A stretch of DNA of 64,000 bases from Durusdinium trenchii (taxonomy: Eukaryota; Sar; Dinophyceae; Suessiales; Symbiodiniaceae). The stretch is taken from NCBI GenBank assembly GCA_963970005.1, contig CAXAMN010026395.1, forward strand, positions 558,582-622,581, written 5' to 3'. The notes below the pieces were generated by a model that did no database searches, was not told the origin of the DNA, and saw only the letters and a list, made by a program, of their open reading frames with translations. The position numbers were made by a program, and so were the translations under genes. Shown here one piece after another: positions 57,881-64,000 of this stretch (its first letter is position 1; each line of letters begins with the position of its first letter).

Positions 57881-58137
57881 ATGCCAGATCCAGATATAGT
57901 CATTTGATGTCAGTTGAAATGTTGGATGGCTAGAGTGTAAGCTATTCCTAAAAGACGTATATAAAAACTGTGACCATTGTCCTCTTGATATTTGAACTGT
58001 TCATAACGTTGATTTTTCGTTCGCTATCGAACATGAACAGGTGAAAAGCAAATCCGAGGGTACTTCCGTCGCATTGCCTCCTCTAGTTGAACAAATCAAG
58101 GCAGGGAAGTGGCTTGTCACAGGCAGGTGAACACTTT

Positions 58138-58270
58138 GGTTACAGTCCCTGGAACTACTCTCCCTGGAATTCACATGGAAGTGGAGTTCACCACCTGTTT
58201 GTAGTGAATTTCATGGTCTTCCTGACTCGGGGCCATCCACGTAACCATGTTAGTTCCAGGGAGTGTGGTT
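58138..58270. mobile_element. MITE-like element, CTAACATGG family
   Basis: TTACAGTCCCTGGAACTA at the left and TAGTTCCAGGGAGTGTGG at the right are inverted. Inside is CATGGAAGTGGAGTTCACC and CACCTGTTTGTAG; a related inner part is also at 14415-14475, without good ends. Second copy of the type at 8551-8675. Confidence 0.65.
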
Positions 58271-58541
58271 ACGTAGAGTTCATCCCATGATTGGTCTTCG
58301 GAACCTGGTCTTCCGAGCCTTTGGGGCTATGCCATCCGCCCATGGCCCAGCTCCGGGTACACTCCGACAGCTGGGCCATGGGAGCGTGGGAGTGAAGACC
58401 CTGTCGTTGGTAGGAAAGCAGTCTTCGTTGGATCGTTGGACGATGCCATCGTAACCATCGCTTCGTTCGTGAGAGACACCGGACGCCTTTCTTCTCCTAG
58501 GGATCTTTGGCTCCAAACTCACTCACGCGTCGTGTCCCCAG

Positions 58542-58640
58542 GTCCATCGACACGGCCATCGCGCTGCTGTCCAACGAAGTCCTCATGACGTCCAACGTGC
58601 ATGGACTGCGGCTGGTCCTCACAGGCCCTGGTTCGATGTT
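58542..58640 (+). CDS. Possible exon of an unidentified protein
   Basis: After the acceptor CGTGTCCCCAG|G the frame reads SIDTAIALLSNEVLMTSNVH, then GLRLVLTGPGSML, GC-rich and codon-like. Open to a TGA at 58723. It could be a downstream exon of the large gene, but its phase does not match exon 22 directly. Confidence 0.3.
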
Positions 58641-59947
58641 GAACGAGACTCTTCGACACGGAGTCCTGCCGAAGTCCTCGAAACCGGGCACCCGGAATCC
58701 CGTAACTTGCACCAGGAAGCAGTGATCAACGGATCGGTTTTGTTGAGTGTTTCAGTTTGCGCATTATGTATTTGCTTTGAGGGATTGGCAAAGACCCACA
58801 TGGAACGCACCACATCATCACAGGCAATGCCTGGTTGCAATTCATTGGCAATGTTTGGTTGCCTGGTTCAACCCTCGTCATCACTCAATCTCAGATTGTG
58901 GCCCCTGAAAGGGGGGGGATGACAAGGAGGTGAGAGGCCCAGCTCTCCAACATGTGGGATTACCGGCATGCCCAGCAAAGACATGCAGAAATTATATGCT
59001 GTAATCAGTTGAGAACTAGGTTTGTATATTTATAGGTAGATGCCCAACCGACGGGTTTGTGTCTATATTCCTTGGTCCAGGGGGTCTGTGGGAGGTCTCC
59101 CGGATTTGAGTACACACCCAAGTGGCTTCCGAAGAGAACGTTTGTAAGGGTGATTCTGGATGGAACGAGCAACGGACTTCAAGCACAAATATAATGTGTG
59201 TGTTTGTCCCACTGAAGTCAAGGCAGTTCTTCTTCGGGTCATCTGAAGACCATTCTTTGATTAGTCTCGGACTCGCAGGGAAGGATGATGTCGATGGTTT
59301 ACAGTCTGAAATCCACTGGCTGGGTCCTTTTTTCATTTTGATAGACTCCTGGCCTGTAGAGTGTTACAAGTACCTCTTAAACTACGCGCACTCCATTTCC
59401 CACCCCCACCACGGGTACATGAAGAACACGGCCAACACCTCCAAAATTCAGAGACCTCGTGGTGAAACGATGAAACTTGAACTTGCAGCAATGGCTTTTG
59501 GTCCGACTGTCCCTTCTTCCAGGAAGTCGTTGCCTGGGAGGTCTCCCTATGTTTAAAACACGATGTCGGCTTCATATCTCCCTAAAACTCATTTCCAGTT
59601 CCCGGCCTCTTCGCCCACGGCCGCCCGCTCGCAGGTGCCAATCGCCGCAGCATCGTGCCCCCCACGGCGCTCGGCGTGGCCGAGCCAGACATGGCAACGT
59701 GGCGAAGAGAGGGGCAAAGCCGTTCCGCTGTCCTGTGCAGAAGCTGCTCACCTTTTTGAGTGATTTGTGTCCGTGGAAAAAGGGGTGAACCGTTTTTGCC
59801 CCCATGTTCTATCGGAAACTGATGGGAATCAGCATCTGAAGCATGCCCAACTCGTGCAACATGTCGGTGCCCAAGACCCCTAGGGCTTCTGCCTCCCACC
59901 TGAGGATGACCATCGCATGCCTACCACGACATACGAGTGGATCATCA

Positions 59948-60085
59948 TATCCCAAACACTCCATATTGTCTATGGTCCATAATATGGCTACCTTGACTCC
60001 TGAAACCACCCCAATGTAATTATATATAGGTAAATAAATATGAAATATATGGCATTCATGGAGTGTCTGGGAATGTTTGGGATAT
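59948..60085. mobile_element. MITE-like element, CACTCCATG family
   Basis: ATATCCCAAACACTCCATAT at the left; ATGGAGTGTCTGGGAATGTT and GTTTGGGATATAT at the right. The middle carries ACCACCCCAATGTAATTATA. The right arm has about 10 extra bases. Confidence 0.75.
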
Positions 60086-62649
60086 ATAAGTTTGATTGGG
60101 ACATCATCAACTCCCGATGACAGTCAGAGACCTTTTCTGCAGCAAGTCGCAAACGCGCGTTCAACGCGACCAACATCCTGTGACACTTCCAAACTTCTTC
60201 AGTCCTAGCCTAGAAAACTGTCTTAACAAAAACAGTTCATGACACCCTCCAAAAATGGCACGTTTCCTTTTGACCCATGCAGAACTGATTCCGAAATCGG
60301 AACAGGTGGACCAAAAGCAGGTCGGACTTCGACTGATGTGGACGTCAGTTTTCACCCCATGCCAATAGGCTCCGGTCCAGGCAACTTGTGGTTGTCCAAC
60401 ATCTCATTAATACTCAATGATTGTTTCTACCTAATACGCGACCATCCTACGCGAATCATCGCGAATCTACGCAAACTGTTTCCAATGTGAGTTTCTTTGA
60501 TGAGCAAAGGGCGTTTGCATCGCTCATGTAAGATATTTTTTCGTGTGTGATATGCCAGCTTTGAAGTGTTGCCAGTGCATGCCAGTGCCAGTTTTAGAGT
60601 TTTTTTCCAATTTTCTATGATATGGTGAACTGCATGGGGACTCGCAGCCGCAGAAACAGACACCGACCCCGACAACAAGGCGCACCCACCCCAAACATCT
60701 CCCAAGCCGATCCAAAACCGCAAAACCGCTTCGCGGGACGGTTGAGAGACTGTCCATTGGATCTTCGCCAGGCCATGGATCCGACCTCGAGATCAGGTCG
60801 ACCTCGAGCGAAGTCGGAAGGTCCTGATGCGAGTGACGTGCGGGCCTCCGCCCTGGTGTCTCACGAATTGTAGTTCGTGTTTCCCCCCCTCCGATCACAC
60901 CCCCCCCCCAGTCCCTCAAGTTCACAGGGATTGGTATGAGGGGCGGCTGGTCCATATATGGTCCAGCATTCGGAGAATGCTTATGTTCAGCAAAAGCGCA
61001 GTGGCCAAAAAAACGCAGATGATCGTTGGTTTGGATTGGAAGCTCGAGTTTGAGTATGGGGCAGCGTGATATAGCATGAGCTTCCTCACGAGTGACTGCA
61101 CCGTTGTCGACACAAGGTTTTCCGGTGTTGGCCACAGCAGAATGTTTCAGCTTCCTCGGTCTCCAAAAGTCCGTGGGAAACTCTTAATTCGAACTTCAAG
61201 AGTCCCGAAAGCCCAAGGCTTTGCTGCAGGCTCGCTGTTTCATGCTGTTTCCAGGAAACGAGTATCACGAGTCGACTGGGACTTCGAAGACCTGGGCGCC
61301 AGGAGTCGATTGGACCGTTATTGGCGTGGAGCACCCTCGTCCGCACGTCGTGGACTTCTCCACACGACAAACCATCGACCACCAACTTCCGACCCACTTC
61401 CGAACTTGTGACCGTTGAAGAGAAAAAAGGGCGCCGGTGATCTCGAGTTCGGATGGGGTATTCACAATGATAAGGTCATGATTCGTAAGGTTTTGTATTT
61501 CCAAACCAAGAATACACTGGACCCTCCAGTTCCTACCCTAGAAAATGAAACATATATGACCTAAATCAAGAAACTGCCTGGTACTTTTCTGGGGCACCAT
61601 GAACTCCGAGGTACAAACAAATCGACTCCAACTAGGTCTATGCATATGTATGCATGCTGGGGATCCCTATTGAATTTGAAGGTCACCAAGGAATCCTGCC
61701 AGCTGAAAACCTATATCCAATCGAACGAATTTTGATCAGAAACATTGGTGCTTCCTGCCAAATGCTAACCTTCATCCGGATCTTACTTTGTGAGCTTTGT
61801 GGCTGTCAACGATGCATCTCGGAGCCATCTTCTCTGTTCCATGCCATGTGTCTTGTTTGCATGAAACCTGCGTGACATGAGCCTGGTCCTTCAGTTCGTG
61901 ACCCAGACTGAGATCCCAGCTGGAGGTCACTTATAAACAAGCAAGCATCCAAAGGGTCACTTAGGTACCACCAAAAGGTCCTTTTGAAGAAGCTGGATCA
62001 CACATTCCATTTTATGGGTGTTTTTGCACCACTCAGCCGTATTTCTATTTTTGCGTGTATGTTTGGTCGGAAGGTTGTATAGACTTGATAGCGTATTGGG
62101 GCAACTTTGAACGAGATGTGCGAGATGTTGCAGGTGTGCGAAATTTGGGAGGAATGTGGCGCATGAGGGCCAGCTTTTTGACAGCCATCATAACCATGGC
62201 CCTTAAACATGTTTTCTTCCACAAACTGCTTTATAGACATACCCTGCCAGGTCTAGCTGATCTCAGTGTGCCTTTGAAAGAGACATAATGAAAAAGGTAT
62301 GTTGCAATTGCAGGTTTGGGCCCCACACATATTATATATATATATAATTATATAATTAATTAATCATTAGATATCGGATATTCTACATTATTCTACTATC
62401 ACACACCTAAAATGACTGCTACTCTTATTCGCATAAGATCTACACGAAACGGGGTACCAGCACCACTGAGTTCGGGCTGTTTGACACCCTAGACAATGTA
62501 TTTTCCCTCCCAAAACCACCCCCCAAATCCGTGGTGCTGTGATTTTTTGGACTACACTACTTCAAGGGAGCCATGCCATACACCCACTTGCTTGTAATAA
62601 GTAAGGGTCTTGTCATAAGAGCTGGGGGTGTAAGGAAAACACTGCAGTG

Positions 62650-63350
62650 CGCAAGGTTGCGTAAGCTTTTTGTGTCGTGTAAGGTTTTTTGTGTCAGTTG
62701 TTTTGCAGTTCATATTTGATGTGAGAACAGATTTGGTTGAGGAGGTCTGCGGTGTTTACTAGAACAGGAACCTCACAAAAATCGAGGAGAGTCACGGCAC
62801 GTTCCGCGTAAGGCGCGCGTAAGCTCCGCGTAGTAGGCAGCGTGTAAGTCTCATGTGCGTCCGTGAGTAGCAGCCCACATGGCTCCCAAACCCAAAGAAT
62901 TTTGCCAACACTGGCCCGAAAATATACAAGTCTTCTCATGTATGCCAACACAAAACAGGTCCATAGAGGAGAAGTTCTTGGACTCTTGGCGGTGTCCATG
63001 AGGCTTGGTGGTGCACTGTCGTGTCTGGTCTGTGGCACACCGTGTGGCCAAATGATGTTTGTGATGTCGCTGCGCCGTGCGGTTTTGAGCGGCCTCGGTG
63101 GAGAGTGCGCTTGCGTGAGTCCGTGCCACTGCGGGAGGGAACGCATGCTTCTCCAAGTAACAACTCTTGAAGCCCTATCGTTGTACAAAGCACGTTGCGT
63201 AAGCCTGTTCCTAGCGGATTGGCAAAAAGTCTGCGAAGTCTGGCTGCGTAAGAGTGGCGTAAGCATCCACTTGCCCCCACATGCCGCGTAAGAAAACCTG
63301 TGGAGTGCGTAAGCGAAAAACCTATGTGTTGCGCAAGCACCCTCTTACGA
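62650..63350. repeat. Zone with recurrent GCGTAAG motif
   Basis: GCGTAAG or a one-base variant occurs about a dozen times in one orientation (for example near 62659, 62807, 62815, 63197, 63246, 63257, 63286, 63306), with irregular spacing. Both strands are open (142 codons plus, 190 minus), but neither resembles a known protein. Confidence 0.5.
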
Positions 63351-64000
63351 CATAGGAATCTATCAAGGTTTCCAGCACAGCTCAAGGGACCTCCAGGCAG
63401 GACACCAGGTACACATTTCGTTCATTCGGCGGGCCCTGCGTTGCCAGGGACATGACAGACGTCGACTGAGCGCGGAGCCGCTCACGACGTGCGCTCAGCA
63501 AGAACCTCTACAGGGGGCTATGAATCCCTAGGGCTTCAATTATAACCATATCCTCAGGTGCCACCCCAACCATCGAACCTCAGGAGGTGGTTGGAGCCCC
63601 AGGGAATATACAGACAGCCTTTTGATCGACAGCCTTTTGATTTGCAGGGAGCCTGTAGGATGCTAAAACATTTGTGGCTCCAACCCATAGGATCATAGGG
63701 TCCATGTAATTACCTCCTTCTCGGAGGGTCGGTCTTGGAGGTGGGTGCAGTATGCGTACTACCTCCAAAGAAAGGTCACAACCACTGGAGCGGTTGGACA
63801 CGTCTGGAGATCCGAGAAATGGAGGTTCCTGGACCCTCAAGTCTCTCCATGTCTCTACAAACCACCCAACAGTCTACTCCCGGTGCCTGCAAGTCTGCCA
63901 GACAAACCACCCGCGATGCAGAACGGACCCGACCATTGGTGGTACCCTGACCCGCGTTGAAAGGACCGGGGGAGTAATCAAGAAGGACATGGCTGTCGAA

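Larger units (their letters stand above)
52799..58541. other. Gene-free stretch with repeats
   Basis: No confident exon. Holds the minisatellite/foldback complex at 54262-55090, GGGACATGACCC-family copies near 53277, 53689-53741, 57462-57522 and 57803-57880, an AT palindromic run at 57316-57352 and a MITE-like element at 58138-58270. Confidence 0.5.
58641..64000. other. Gene-free stretch with repeats
   Basis: No reliable gene. A GC-rich island at 59595-59765 has open frames on both strands without recognisable similarity. Repeats: foldback 59948-60085, degenerate GGGACATGACCC copy 61524-61610, AT run 62330-62365, GCGTAAG zone 62650-63350. Confidence 0.5.

Noticed and set aside
62694..63266. 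190-codon minus-strand frame
   Set aside because: Overlaps a 142-codon plus frame and the GCGTAAG motif zone; no similarity recognised.

Overview
The window looks like nuclear DNA of a dinoflagellate, probably of the Symbiodiniaceae type. I infer this from three things: a retroelement polyprotein of a kind I associate with these genomes; one very long gene cut into many tiny exons whose introns often start with GC or GA instead of GT and nearly always end AG|G; and gene-poor DNA full of foldback elements, minisatellites and two-letter repeats. No operons, tRNA, rRNA or CRISPR array were seen. Two runs of ten N (4423-4432, 54347-54356) are assembly gaps.

Region by region. 1-4422: body of a retroelement with reverse transcriptase, RNase H, a zinc-binding segment and a methyltransferase-like segment; it is cut by the left edge and continues in a second frame (3676-3999). 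4433-16219: no firm gene; short foldback elements, small tandem repeats and one possible exon (7909-8000). 16220-52798: one plus-strand gene, of which I can place 22 exons totalling nearly 800 codons. Its reading frame runs from a glycine-betaine-binding (OpuAC)-like extracellular part, through cysteine-rich GCC2/GCC3-like repeats, into several hydrophobic segments. The introns carry a degraded coding region (18644-19253), a 1.07 kb terminal-inverted-repeat element (25721-26792), a LINE-type C-terminal remnant (41050-41523), two further minus- or plus-strand remnants and many satellite arrays. 52799-64000: no firm gene; a 530 bp foldback inserted in a GC-rich minisatellite, more short foldbacks, and a zone with regularly recurring GCGTAAG.

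How the parts relate: the large gene is a single transcription unit read left to right. Every exon pair with a proposed junction joins in frame except where I state that an exon is missing. The repeats and retroelement pieces lie in introns or outside genes. Family assignments come from motif recognition by eye, without database search; exon ends are predictions. Most other open frames are shadows of the repeats, because purine/pyrimidine-asymmetric arrays lack stops on both strands.
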